Positions 13,301 to 26,670 of a stretch of 64,000 nucleotides of DNA are shown piece by piece; the first letter of the stretch is position 1; every line of letters begins with the position of its first letter. The notes beneath the pieces were generated by a model, which had not been told where the DNA came from, made no database searches, and saw only the letters and a program-made list of their open reading frames with translations. The position numbers and the translations under genes are program-made. The DNA is from Lucifuga dentata. Lineage: Eukaryota; Chordata; Actinopteri; Ophidiiformes; Bythitidae. The stretch is taken from assembly GCA_014773175.1 (NCBI GenBank), contig VXCM01001318.1, positions 124,001 through 188,000 on the forward strand, read 5' to 3'.

Positions 13301-16300
13301 CCACATTGCCTTTTTAGTGGGACATGACCTGTCTCTACTAAACCTCTGTTAAAGTGATGACTGAGCAAAGGAAATGAGATTTGTGGGTCATGAAAGTAAT
13401 TGAGCCTTTAGCAACAACACACTATAAATCTTCCCTCTTGACTACTTCACCACTTACCACTGTAAATCTTCTGGGATTGTAACAGTAAACAAAAGAGTTA
13501 GATATTAAAAAAGCAATGTCAGAATGCTTATAAGGCATTTTAGAAGAAGCAGCAGCTATCTGAGGATGCAGAGAACCCAAAAGAGACAGAAAGAAATTTC
13601 CCAAACTAAAACAAGGATGAATGATGGTTTCTGAAGATTATGCACGTTGGAAATGTTTAAAAGAAACAGGATACAGCGTTATGTCATGTTCTAGCTAATA
13701 ATGAAATGTGAGGTTAACAAACATGGGACAAATTATCCTATAATATGTAATAGAGTGCTTAACAGTCGTATTAGCAAGCAAAGGGCACCAGTGGACCTTA
13801 CTTTATCAGTTCTTCAAAACCCACCATCCCTCAGACTGATGGTATAAAATTGTACGTACCACAACATTGCACAGTGAGCACTGCTTCTTGCGCTCATACG
13901 GTGTCAGTTTGGGGGCGTAGTCCGTGTTAGCATGTCTACCACTGCTGAACTCAGCAGCTTTCTCCTTCCTCTGTTCAATTTGCTCCATATGCCTACGGCT
14001 GCTTTCATCATGCTATGGAAGAAATCAGCCAAGAGGTTATATGAAATGTACGGATTCTTGTTTGGAGATAGCAGAGAAATTAGGTGATTTGGTGTAAACC
14101 TACTTTCATCTGAATTTTTTTCTGCAGTTCCTCCATGGCCTCCTGTTGAGCAGCACTAAGGGCAGCCAGGCGCTCTTCTCTATCTCTGTATATATAGAGT
14201 ACAAGCAAGAACAATGTAAAGCCATTGTAAATCAAATTTCACAAACTATCTTAAACTATAAGTCGGAATTAAATGACTGCTTAAGAACTGCTGCATGTAC
14301 ATCTCATACTGAGGGGAATCAAGGCTACAAACCTGGCCCTCTCACGTGCTGCATCTTCTCTAGCCTTCTCTTTTTCCTGCCTCTGCTGTTCAATGCGAGC
14401 CTCCTGCTCCTTCCTCCTCATCATCAGCTCCTCCACCCTTGCCTGTCGCTCTGCTTCGAGAACCCGCTTACGCTCCTAGGGTAGCATTCAGAGTTAAAAG
14501 GTGTAGCAACTGCTGATACTGCAGAAGAAAATGACCCACATTGTAAATACGCTATTAACAATTGGTCGTATAGCCTTCAACCTGCTCAATTGGGAAAACA
14601 CACAACAGCCTAGAGTAAGCCTAAACTATTTAAAATTTTACTTTTAATTACTATTTCTTATGTCTTATGACATATAAAGTACATAATAAATTAAATGTGA
14701 AGCAAAGAGGCAAGATAGTATTGTTTGTAGGACCTGCACAGCCTCGTCTCTGGCCTGCTTCTCCTCCTGTCTTCTCTGTCTCTCCTCCTGTAGTTCGTTG
14801 AGACGTTGTTCGTACTCATTTAATTTGGCCAGGACATCGTGTCTTTTATTTTGGGCTTCCAAAGTGTTGATGAATGCGATTTCATTCACCTGCACAGACA
14901 CATATTCTTTGTATGAATAATATTCACACATATACAGTACACTAACTATATAATGTGCATATGGATATGTCCCTTTAGGACATATCCATATCCCCTACTC
15001 TACCTTGGCCTCTTCTTCTTGGGCTTTTTTAATGATGGCCTGAAGCTGCAACTCCCGCTTAAACTCTGCATGCAACAGCTTTTCCTCCATCATCCTTCGA
15101 CGCTGCTCCAACAACTCCTCCTTCCATTTACGTACCTCCTTCTCCTGCAGAGAGGGAGGAACAGAAGGGTATAATGAATGTGTAAAAACAGAAACATACA
15201 ATCTCTAAAAAAACAAAAAAAAAAAAGACAACAGATTTTTGATCCATCTGATGCTACTCTCTCCAGGATTTCCAGAAGGGCATTAAAGGAATACACATCA
15301 TGTATTTGTGTGGTTAATCCTGATTTAGGTCTCACTTCTCTCACATTGACCTCTCTCACAAGTGTCTGTTGCCAGCTGGCTTGGATGACAGGACTGTAAT
15401 ATTCAACAATTCTACAGGATACTGTGATGACAGAACTTCTTAGACCCTCAACTTGTAAGCCAGGTTGAGCTTTGTTTCTTTGGGGTGCCTTCACTCAACT
15501 CACTCTCTCTAAAAGCTTTTGCAGTTTGAGTGTCTTTTCCTCTCTGAGTTTGTCCCTCAGCTGCTGGGCCTTCAGCTGCTTTTCCTCATGTTTCTTCTTT
15601 GACTCAGCAATAGTTCTGGCAAAACAAAAAAAAAAGGAAACAAATCATTAATCTTCTTCTATAACCTTTGTTCTAACCAACAATGTACAATGCAACTGTT
15701 ATCCATGATAGGCACTAATGCCTGTTTAGACTTTCTGGGCAATAGCATAAAGGTTGCAGGTCAGATAAGTGGACCTTTGCCAACAGGCTGCCAGTTTCAA
15801 CCCAAAATATGGCTAACAAAATAACATGAGTGAATGACTATAGATGCTGTTGAGCACTTAACAGTGTACAGCAGCAATGGGTTGTGCTGTGTACATGTAA
15901 TTATCCATGTGGGTTATAAGTTGGATGTGAAGTAGTCTTGAGAGCAAATGTGCTTAATCAACAATCTTTGTATAAAAAGTCACACCTTTTTCGCGATGGT
16001 GAGGATAATTTCTCATGCATGTGGATGCCATGTCCAGGAGGTCGAGCAGGTTCCTCCTCTACCATGTCTCCCCATGAAGTATTCTGGCGCCATGGCTCCC
16101 GAGCTAAAGAAAAAAATGGAAAATTAAATGTTAAACAGGCTTAAATGAAACACGTCATTACAAATAATTAAAGATAGACAGAAATATACATGGTGTCCTG
16201 CATACCATCATAATCTGCCAGCATATCACTCCAATCCATACTGAGACCACAACCTCCATTTCCAATGCTGGCCTGTAGTAAATAGTTGAATTTTTATGTC

Positions 16301-19300
16301 AATTCACCTAAAAAAAAAAAAAAATNCTAAAAAAAAAAAAAAATCTAACCAACCCACTTTAAATTGCTGGCCAACTAAAGGTCAGACATTTATAAATGAG
16401 TAAAAGTATAATCTTACAGAGAAATCACTTTCAGTGTCAGTCTCCAGGTCATTGTTCTCAGCCTGAATCTCTCTGGTCAGTTGCTCTTCCTCTGCAATAG
16501 CACTGGCAATTGCCTCCTCATTGGCCTTTTCCAGACGGTCTGCAAGCTCTTCTTTCTTAGCAAGGACTTCTGCCATGGACTGGGGCTAAACACATTCAAA
16601 GATACCATACATGTATACTGTACAGTATTTCACACTTAAATTAACAAATGTTGAGCTGTTCAAATATCCATTATGGAATATTTAAACAAGAAATTGAGTA
16701 AATAGGTCCAACTAAAAGAAAAATATTCAGTGCAGTGTGTTTGCAGTTGTTTGGACTTATTGTAGTTAGGTGAAAGGTTTTAAGTTCAAAGGAAAACAAA
16801 CACCAAATCAACCCAATCACAGTTTGTACCACACAATCACAGGTATCACAAGTGAGGAAGCATTCAAAAGTCATGCAGGGCATGTATACTGTGAGGATGA
16901 AGAGATGGTGGAAGGAGGCAAGTGATGAAAATTTTGTTCACATCCTTAAAAAAAAAAAGCTTGATAAAAACCTGGCAGTTTACTTCATGTATCTTTGGGG
17001 TGGGATATTTACAGGAGATGGCGACAAATGGCAATACAGAAAGATTACTCCAAGAGAGCCAGTATTTTTTTAGCCACTATCAATCTAAGAAAGTAAATGC
17101 AGGGGGCATTATCAACATGAGTCTGTAAACTAGTCTGAAAAATGCTGGGCTTAAATCTGAACCACAAATACTCTGGTAAGGGTATTAAGATTTATGTTAA
17201 ATTTGAAGCCAGATAATATTCACTGCAGAGATTTTATTCTTCAAGATTTTGTTAAACTTCAAAATCTGCCAGTATCCTATCTGATAATGATACCTGATAC
17301 AGGCAAAAAAAAAAAAAAAAANAAAAAAAAAAAAAAAAGAAGTCTGACGCTGGAATCTGTGGACACCAAAAGTGACCAGAGTAAAAAACACAAGCTGGGA
17401 AATTATTTTAAAAGCCATCTACTCACAGCTATTCTTCACAGTGATTGGTACTGTGACAACAACGCACATAGCTATGCAGCTGGCCCGCACATTTGGTCTG
17501 GCGGTTTTTCAAGACTGACTTTGTTTAGGCGAGGAAGGACCCTGAGGAATCCCTGAACCTCCACCCTCCCCTCCCCTCCCCTCCCTCTGCTCCTCCATCT
17601 CTCAGCACTCACAGTAGAAAGGTCTGTGGGGTCCAGTACATTCTCCAGTTTCACCGCTGCCACGGGAGTCTCAGCCTGTCCTGGAGCAGATCTGGCCATG
17701 CCCTGCAACACACCCCCAACAGACCCACTGTCCCCCAAAGCCAGAAGCACACCATGTCCATCCGTCTGAGGCTGGTCTGGGGATGGGGAGAGGACCATAG
17801 CAGGGACCCGGACTGATAAGGTATTGGCTGTAAGTGGGACTGGAGCTGGGGATGGGGATGGGGTGGGCTCTAGGGCTTGAGAAGGAGTGAGAGCTGATAT
17901 GGGGGGAGGCACGTCTTCACAGGATGCGTCGACACAGTGCCCCGAGTCTTGTACGCTCTCTGTTGGGGTCTACACCAACAGTCACACACAAACACACGCA
18001 AACTCAATTAAAGACATGCATATTTCAAGCATTTATAAGAGCAAATCACAAAAATCGAACCAATCAACACTCACGCAGTTGAAAACATAAATCATGCAGG
18101 AAAGCTAGCTCTGACATGCCCTGAACATTCAATTATGATCAAAATAAGCAGAAAGACTGAAAATACAGATACGAATTTCAAAATCAACCAATGCCACTAA
18201 CACACCCTTACCAAGTGTATTTTGAGGAAGGAATAGAGTATTTATTTCACGAGACTGAAATGATGTTTCTGCCTCTGAAATGCCAGTGTACAATGAAATG
18301 CCTTAAAGCTTATACGTATCAATGTCTGGATACCTTATCTATGAATACAATGGAGCCCAAAACAAAATCATTTGACCAGTTTAATGAATAATTATGAGTA
18401 ACTGTTATCCTGGACTGCTGGGTGAAACAACTTCACAAGGTATTAAACCACAGTACCTCCATCATGTGTCCATTCTCCAAATCTCCAGGTTTGTCCAGGG
18501 AGGTAGCATCCACAGGGACTTGCTGTTTGGAGTTCTTCTGGGCACCATCATTGTCAGGATGATACTGAGTATGGAGTTGTTGCTCTTCCCGTGGTGTCAC
18601 ATGTGACTGGGTAACCTTGGCGCTATCCTGCTTAGGAGTCACATGACCCAAGACAGGACTGATATTGGCAGCAATAGTGGCAGAGCGAGGCTTAGCAGTT
18701 CGTCCACGCTGGACAGTCTCCCAGCCCTCAGCATCCTTTTTACCTATAAGCACACAGACACTGCGTGAGTCAAGGAGAAGGTGCTGTGCTACTGTGCTCT
18801 CTATGTTGGAAGAACACATTCTCTCAAAGTGCTTGTGCAGTCTGGGTTTTGCGCATAAGGAAACATGCTTACCAGGTTTATCTACCAAGGAGGTTGTCAG
18901 CTGACTGGTAGTGGGGAGGGATTGAGTGCATTTCACCCGGTCGGCCCAGCTGGGGCCTGTGTGGGAGAGCCGGCCTGTGGCCAGTGTAGGTGGAGGACCA
19001 CTATAGAAGACACACACATAACAGAGTGTGGAAGCAAGCAAGCAACAAATACTACAGTGAAGTCTATACTGTCACGGAGGTAACAGTTCCAGTATTATTG
19101 TGCCATTGTAACAACCAAACAAGGCATCTTGTCTCTGAGGAGCTACTATTGTACTGCTTCTCCAAGGCAGTTCAGCAGTCTGAAGTCTGTCTAAACACCA
19201 GCACTCTCCATTCAAAGACACCATGGGTCTGTACAGGACAACAGCCCTCTATCATAATCAATATCCATTTCCTGCAGCATCTGATTACAGAGCACTGTAC

Positions 19301-19555
19301 ATATTGATGCTTCAGCAGTTTTAAAATGACATATATATATATATATATATATATCACTGATTCTGTGGCCATTAACTATGAGACTCAACAAATTGCATTA
19401 AACAAATACTTCACCATCAGCAAATAATGGCCTAATTGCCAGATAGCCTAGTCTGCATTTTCTAAACACTTCAGAACAAGCAGGGCCTGTCTAATGGTGA
19501 TGGAACATTAAACATGGGGCTGCAGCAGGTATCAGTGCATGATAAAAAAAAACGT

Positions 19556-19595
<40 letters not shown>

Positions 19596-22500
19596 TTACC
19601 CAAAAGCAAGGACACGCCGTGTGCCTGCAGAAGGAACCATTCTGTCTGCTGAGGGGCTGGGCATCACATGACGTCCCGGAGACATCTTACGTACCTCCCA
19701 GGCTAAAGAGGTTGGCCTATGTGAAGTGAGAGTAGCAAACATCAGTTCACTAACACAACAATTTTTAAGTAGCCAACATCCAAACACACATGTATGTGGC
19801 ACACAACTTTGTAAAAGTAATTTGCAGCAATTTATCCAGTAAATGAGGCATGTAAAACTTTCCGGTAGTCTTGCTGATTAACAGTAAATGTTACAGTAAA
19901 TTTTAAATTTGGAGGTAGCACTGAGAGGTAGCATTTATTTTTCTTCCACAAGAGACATAAATGTGCTACCTCACAGTAATGTAGTGGTTGCTGTGTTAAA
20001 GAGAGGCCAGTAAACTGATGCATTGCTTTGAATTAAAACCAAGGCTACTGACAGAAACCAACACTAGTTTCACCTCAGGGAGAAACTGAAAGTGGGGAGA
20101 GAATGAGAGTGTACTACAAAGAGAGGGAGTAAAAAAGGGGAAGTATAGATCACCTGTTCTGGGCATCCGTTTTCTCCAATTTCTCCTGAAGCTGGATCCA
20201 GTCTATGAGAGCTTTGAAATCCCGCACATAGTTGTCCATCATCATCAGTGCCTCCTAAAATAGAAATAACAAATCGATACAGACCGATTACACAGTTTTA
20301 ATGCCACATTCAACTTGCACTCTGAACTTGGAATTTCCCACCTACAACTAGGAAAGAACCCCCCCCCCCCNAAAAAAAAAAAAAAAAAAAAACTTGGAAA
20401 TTCCTACTCAGATATTCAGGCAAGGCTCCTCAACCTTGACTTTAGTATTACCATGGGCAGTAAGAGTCAGTTGTCTATACACAGAAACAGGAATGAACTG
20501 GTTCTACCCTTGGGTAAGAGTTATTTAATTTAAATGAAAGATTCATAAGAATGACAAGCACCTTTTTGCCTATTCTGTGTTCTTTCTCTACTAAATCACA
20601 CAAGAACAAATACTGTAGTTGATTAGAACTAATAAGGCCTGGGGGCTGTGGAATAAAAGGAATTTTATTATTAATAACCAAACATGAATCAAATCATAAT
20701 TATATGTGTAAACAATTTCCCTTAGTGGAGAAACAATGAATTACATGATAAATCCTCATTCAAGGTTCTCATTCAAAACAACACAAATGATTTGGCATTA
20801 CAGTAAGCTAACCTTAGCAGAGATTTAGGCACTGATAATGCTTGTTTTTATTCACAGGTCTCTCAATGAAAAATGGAGACCTGTTGGCGTGTGAGCACAA
20901 AAGCAGACTGTGCACAGCTCCACAAGAGGATAGTGGTTGGTAATATTGGGGCACTCTGCTTCCCCTCCATGTCTCCATCATCTATCAGTGTCCATTAGGC
21001 CCAAACTGGGTGGGATGGGGATTATTAACAGGAACTAGCTCCACTGCCATTGGACTGCATTAGAGTGTGGGGTACGAGAAAAACACCTAGCAGCCAGATG
21101 TCTGATACAGGCCAACCGGCAACAAGCTGATTGTACTGAGGGGAGCCTGGCATTAACACTGACAACACGCTAACCACATCACAGGCACTGAACTATGGTA
21201 ATGACCGCAGAACCGTGCTCAACATAATGCAGCATGGCAGAAAATCAATATAACACAGGCCCATAAACATCATGCTAGTATAAGACCTGGAACAACATTA
21301 CAGCATCAACTCTGCCGATAAAAGGCCGCACCAAAACAAAGCAAATCATTTTTTAAAAAAGCAGAGAGGAAGGGAATTGTGTCAAATGTGCTTATGCGCT
21401 CTCCAAAACAACTAAGGCAACGCATATGCACAAACATTTTGTTTACAGTCTGTGATCTTGGGCCCAAGAGAGTCATGTGACAATTCTCTCACCAGTAAGC
21501 CACCTGCAAGAGAGCCCTTTGGCATAAAGCAGAAATCAAGAGTAATGTGAGCTGGTATGGAGAAGCTGCGTAATGCTCTCAATGCCCCCTCTAGTGTTCA
21601 TAAATAATAAGTACTGTAAGTACTGGGGGGGGGNGGGGGGGGGGGGGTGAATAGTTGGTGTTATTATAGGTGTTTTTATTTTTGAGAAATTATTTTGTTT
21701 TGGGCATTTCCACTCCGAAATATGGAAGCACTTTTCGCTATTACGTAGTACAGCACACTTGTGTACCTAGTTTGGGTGTTGCTGGGTGGTGGGAGGTACA
21801 TTTTTTCTTACGAACTCAAACAAGGTGCAAGCGAGAGGAAATTCAGCAACTGCAAAGAGTGCTAGAATTCATCCTTACCAGGTCTGTGTTTGTGAGGCGA
21901 GGCAATGTTTAATCATTATTTGTTTAAGATCATTATACTTACCTACTTATTGCAGTGTACTGTGTGTATATGGGGGTACTTGTGGGGGGTACATGTGTAC
22001 CCCCACATGCCTACTACTTCCCACTAGACAACATCATTTGGGTCAGACAATGAACCTACTGACAAAACTAGAATTAGCATTCCTAAGTTTTGTCCATAGA
22101 AACACTAACCTTGCATTCTACAACACTCTGATCAGATTCACAGGTGACATAAATCTCATCCACAGCCCGACGAAGATTGTCAAACAGGAACGCCCAGTAG
22201 CGTGCTCGCAGGTCCACCTTGCGGGGCTGTCTGGCTTTTGTTGGGCTCTTCTCTGGCCCCTTATCCAACAAGGCACCACATTTGTTTTCCCCACCAGCAT
22301 TCTGTGCAGACAAATTATTCAAAAAATTACAGATAATGTCATATCATACATATCAGGGTGTCTTTGGTATCTATATTGTGGCAGCTTCAGTCACTTTTCT
22401 TTTATCATCTATGAGTTATCATATGGCTTATTTTTTTTTTAAAGAGGAGAATGAGTTAGTTTATGGTGTGCAGCCCTCTGCTGGAAAGATGTAATACCAA

Positions 22501-25500
22501 CCTGTTTCTTATTCCTCTGCAGCCCAGAATTGATCCTCTGACCCCTGGAAGTGATGCTGGTGTTGTTTTTGGACTTTGCTATGTGGAGAAAAGGAAAAAG
22601 GGCTTAAATAAAGACATTATCTGGACCATGAATTAGCAATCAGCATGCCTAATAATTTTTCGCTTCGGAGCCAGTCCATTATTGAACTAGTTTCTCAAGT
22701 ACGTATGTTGATTTTACATTGGCAGATGTGAAGTCACAAACAGAAATAAACAAGTACATTAATTTCAGTATTCATAACATGAGGAACTGACTATTCAACT
22801 GCAGAAAATGCATGTAAACAGAACAAAAGACATAATCACATGATGTAATCGTAGGAACTGCCCAAACAATTAATATCTTATTGTGTTTGCTTATTGATGT
22901 GTACAAAGCCTGTTGTGTGTGAAAGCCACCTACCTTCCTCCTCTTTGTTCTCTAGAGGTACGTTCCAGGTAATGAGGTTTCGAGCAGCACGGCCCTCTGC
23001 GGCTACAATCTTTCTCACCTTGTCATGGCTGTTGGACCGCTGAAAAGATGCCTGCAGGAATAACAGAAAAAAATTAAATTCTCCCCAGTAATTAATTCTG
23101 TACTTTATTGAAAAGCGTACATGTTTCATCAGTGAGTTACCTGGGAATATATAGTGAAACATAAGTACTGCTATGGTCTCCTGTAGTGTAATATGCCTTG
23201 TGCACTAATTTAGACAGTTGATTAGAACTAGTTTTAGTGGACATTTGTCAGTCATACAGTCACATACATACATATATATATATACATATATAAATCAAAG
23301 AGAGACAATCACATCACAGTTTGGTCTGCATGGTTCATGCATTAATGTAACGAGCAAATCTGCCTCATCCAATAAGCAATAGTAAGTCCAGCTCAACTTT
23401 ACAGTTCAATGAAACAAAAAAACCTCTGTGTAACCCAATACTGTAATTGGTTTTATTTGCATTTTTAGTCTTACATATCTAATTAGTCTTACTTCTGGCA
23501 TCTGGTTCCAAAAAAAAAAAGAAAAAAAAAAAGAAACTAATATGACGAGGCTTACCATATTGGATCTTCCACTCACTGTGTTTCCTTTACTAGCAGAAAA
23601 GCCTGTACCACTTGTGTGCTGAAACAATAAGGACTAAAATCCATACCTCACTTGTCTATTTTGGGTGGATAGCAATTAAACTTGGTTTCAAAATTAAAAT
23701 ATGATTATTACCTTAATAAATAATAAATAAAAAAAGACCTCTCTCTTTAATGACAAACTGTCAAGGAGCACTCATGAAACAAACTGTTGTTGTCTCTCTT
23801 TTTCTAGCTAGCTCACCAGCACCACAATTCAGGCAAGAGGCATAATTATTTCTCTGTCAATGCTGTAAACATTAAGAATGGTGCTACAACAGCAAAGCAT
23901 TTAATATCTTATCCAGCACAAAGCAGGTGCATAATAGGAAGTGATAATCAGGCCAAGGTCTATGAAAGATAACATTGAAAAATCTTTTTAAATTAGCCTC
24001 ATAGGCTAATAGAATAATGTCAATATGGTTCATTAGGTTTTACGCGTGCAGAAATAGCATGCAGCCATGGTATTGGTCTGCTACTACTAAATGTCCCTAA
24101 GGGAGATATCCAGCTGACCTACTTTCGGTAAGCAAAATTCTTTACATGTCAAGTAGCATAGACATTATTCTTGCAAGTTAAAAAAGACTACAAAGAGATA
24201 ACAGAGATACACAACATCAGACAAGCTAGGTTACCATCATATCAACATTTCTCAATTGCAGACTACACATATTGACTGTTTTTCCTGTGTTTGACAGCCA
24301 ACAGATGACAGATGAATGTTGTGAGAATACTTTAACTACTCACATCTGATGGCAGCAGCCTGTGGCAAAAAAAGCATACAGCAAGGCTCACCTCAATCCA
24401 CTTAATCAGTTGTAAATAACATGTCATCTGTGCTGCACCACAGAAGAGTAAGAAACATCTTGGAGCATAAGTTCTGCTGCATTCTCTTCCCTATGCACAG
24501 GGAAGAGCTTAATTTTCTACATTTTGCTGAGTAAGGGCAAGTGTAAAGTTTCTCTTTGCCAAGGTCTATAAACAGACATATGCAAGATAGTGGTTGAGAT
24601 CTAGCCCATTAGGAGACAGACAGAGAAGAGGTTAAAGATTAGAGGATACATACAGAAAAGAAGTACAGCCTGTAAGCAGGTTCCTCGTCCTTATCCAATC
24701 CTGACATACTTTTTCAACTCACTTCAGGCAACCTGTTCCTCCTCACCAGCACTGCCTTTTGCAAGGTGAAATCGTAGTCTGATGACAGGACCAAAATAGA
24801 CTCTTCTGTGTCGTCCACACTGTTATAGTAACTTGCCCAGCTGTGTCGATTCCTCTCCAGTAGCGACTGAGAGAGACAAGTGTTTATTAGCACCACCAGT
24901 CCTGCCTTTCGTGTAAGTATTCTGTCTGTAACACCGTCTGTAATCCAGCCTGAGCCCTCAGCGCTGTGCTGAGTTAGCAGCCACCTCTTAGCCCTGACAC
25001 ACAGCCTGCTGCTGTCTATCTGCCTGCTCTCCACTGCATGCAGCTTCCTATGTTTACAGCTTCTCTCCTCTCTCTGTCTGCATCAGAGCCCCCACTCTCT
25101 TTCTCACACAACATTGTCCTGCCATGTGTACACAACAAGGCTGCCACTCTGCTACCCCCGTCCATTATTCCCCCATGATAAGAGTGTAGCTGCAGGCTCA
25201 AAGTGTGTGTGTACTAATGCAAACCTGGCCACAGCCTGACGCTTTGGGTCTGACTGAATGAATTATATAGCTCTGGAGGATGAAACACACAAGCCCACAT
25301 CGTTTGTCTGCCTTCAAATGACACTTCCTCCAGCAACAAATTAAGAATCATACTACTGTACTTTTTATTACGAAAAATTTACACACATACACACATACAC
25401 GCACTATATACACACTCAACAGCTGCTGCATAGCTTGCATTAGATTAGAAACTTGACTGAAAATTCAAAATTTAGGCTTACTTTAGAAATTAATGTTAGA

Positions 25501-26162
25501 GTGCACCTGTCTGTCTCTGTTTATGGGAATTATTACTGCTACTGTTAATAATACAACTGCTGCTTCTACTAGTAGCACTGTTACTATTACTATTACTATT
25601 ACTGCTATTGCTGGTGCTACTACTACCCCCACTAGTACCTGACTACTACCATCATTACTAAATGGTGGCCACTGATACTACCACCACTACCATCACCATC
25701 AGTACCTCTGTGATTGCTACCACCATCATCGTTAGTGTCACCTGTGTGACTACTACTGCTACCTCTAGTTGTTGCCTTTTTCGTTCCCCTTGACCCCTGT
25801 CCCACATAATCATACCCACAGAGGGCAGGTCACCCAAATGCTCCTCTTGTGGTGGAACTGTAAGCTAGGTAAGCCATTCTCTTCAAACAACGACACTTAG
25901 CTCAAGCTAGCAGGGTTAGCTGGTGCTAGGTGCGCTAAATTTTTATTGAGTACTTTATCTCTAATATTTCGGCTATCAGCAATGAGCTACATACCTTTAA
26001 AGCGGTGACAGACGTATTCTTGTTTTTGCCTCCTCCGTGTGAGGAGCCTGAACTGTTGCTACCAGACCTCTCCCTCCCGTCCACACCTTGGCTAACCCTC
26101 GGGCCAAGACGGTGTTGTCCAGCGCCCCGCCGTCGTCCATCATGGCGACTGTCTTTGGACAT
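1332..26162 (-). CDS. scaper: SCAPER, S-phase cyclin A-associated protein in the ER
   Basis: Family knowledge: SCAPER is an ER-associated protein that binds cyclin A/CDK2 and is linked to cilia and retinal disease. Exons in coding order: 26162-25995, 24866-24747, 23618-23556, 23051-22934, 22578-22502, 22301-22110, 20254-20154, 19716-19600, 19000-18873, 18743-18457, 17969-17613, 16585-16418, 16272-16206, 16103-15986, 15615-15504, 15144-15004, 14889-14734, 14475-14333, 14185-14104, 14012-13860, 13195-13088, 12030-11894, 11309-11244, 11069-10943, 8325-8210, 7896-7773, 6600-6401, 4875-4720, 4554-4320, 3422-3273, 2543-2352, 1893-1848, 1417-1332. All are GT-AG and phases add up, giving about 1536 residues. 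Landmarks: ASFQRSNSHDKVRKIV (from residue 118), LRARYWAFLFDNLRRAVDEI (exon 6), a charged coiled coil (about 700-930), a C2H2-type finger starting CSLC (about 950-972), and a helical C-terminal half. The first three exons encode a 117-residue N-terminal extension. Confidence 0.97.
5691..6320 (-). mobile_element. Decayed non-LTR retrotransposon fragment in a scaper intron
   Basis: On the minus strand, broken frames spell reverse-transcriptase motifs typical of a common teleost non-LTR element: PEVDEICPHLLKALDIVG, LSLPGKTYARVLERRVQ and IQEEQC. These are followed, after an apparent internal deletion near 5860, by the element's 3' end (DPDPDKLEDG, then GATGGATAG). Frameshifts and stops show that it is dead. 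It lies in the scaper intron between 4875 and 6401, in the same orientation as scaper. The exact clade (Rex- or RTE-like) was not determined. Confidence 0.85.
6928..6969. repeat. AT-rich trinucleotide microsatellite (ATT/AAT type)
   Basis: Alternating ATT and AAT units about 40 bases long in a scaper intron. It yields spurious poly-isoleucine frames on both strands. Confidence 0.85.
8326..10942. other. Long scaper intron with repeat remnants
   Basis: This 2.6-kb intron holds no recognisable exon. At about 8905-8942 it has a sequence resembling the 3' end of fish LINEs (a cccatgggg...caataaag tail). Poly-A runs lie at about 10303-10330 and 10822-10856; the second contains a single N. Confidence 0.45.
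14959..14991. repeat. 14-bp perfect inverted repeat with 5-base loop
   Basis: The arm ATATGGATATGTCC (14959-14972) is followed by a 5-base loop and its exact reverse complement (14978-14991). It sits in the scaper intron just upstream (in gene direction) of the exon ending at 15004. It may be a remnant of a small foldback element. Confidence 0.7.
19331..19354. repeat. (AT)n microsatellite
   Basis: About 12 AT units in a scaper intron. Confidence 0.85.
19559..19593. repeat. (AG)n microsatellite next to a scaper 5' splice site
   Basis: About 17 AG units. In gene orientation this is a (CT)n tract starting a few bases inside the intron after the exon 19716-19600, immediately behind the donor GTAAGTT. 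Confidence 0.9.
20255..22109. other. Scaper intron, no gene recognised
   Basis: A 1.85-kb intron. It contains a C-run/N/A-run junction at 20361-20391 and a G-homopolymer with one N at 21625-21647. Open frames here show no protein similarity I can recognise. Confidence 0.45.
25526..25765. repeat. Degenerate (ACT)n-type trinucleotide tract
   Basis: About 240 bases of interrupted TAC/ACT/ACC triplets (for example tattactattactattact) in the first scaper intron, between the exons at 24866 and 25995. This is a decaying microsatellite. Confidence 0.75.
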
Positions 26163-26670
26163 CGACTTACAGTATCTTCAGCGCTGAGCTGTTGAAAAAT
26201 TAAAGTCTGCAGATAACGGTCAAAACTGTAGTGTTTTAGAGCTGATAGAGAAACATGTCAGATTGTGCATGACTGAGAGGACAACCTAACAGTACAAAGT
26301 GGATGGGTTGACCTTTTTGATGCACAGGTTTATCCAATACTGTCACAGTAAGGTGGAAACAAACTGAACAATAACCAATCACACACGGTACAATTTGGGT
26401 CAAAGGGTGGGACTTCTTTTTGTAGGGTGGGGCTTAAACTGTCTACCATGGCAACCATGAAGGTTGGGCGAGATGGTCTGTTGTTGTGTAGCGCCACCCG
26501 GAAGAAGACCAGAAGAGGTGAACTTTCCTTCAAAATAAAACTATTTGGGAGCAAAATAATATATATCTAGAGTCGTATTATATGATGACTAGGATTGCTA
26601 GAATTTACGTAGAACATTTCAAACAACAAAAAAGACAATGACTTATGAGACTTAAGAGACATCTTCTAAG

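Noticed and set aside
18665..19083. Plus-strand open frames opposite scaper exons
   Set aside because: They are antisense shadows of coding exons 18743-18457 and 19000-18873.
21961..22012. Near-palindromic GGGGGTAC…GTACCCCC sequence
   Set aside because: Short, imperfect arms in low-complexity G/T sequence; not convincing as a regulatory hairpin.
24867..25034. Open frame upstream of the second scaper exon
   Set aside because: Interrupted from the exon by a clear CTCTCTCAG acceptor; no known similarity.
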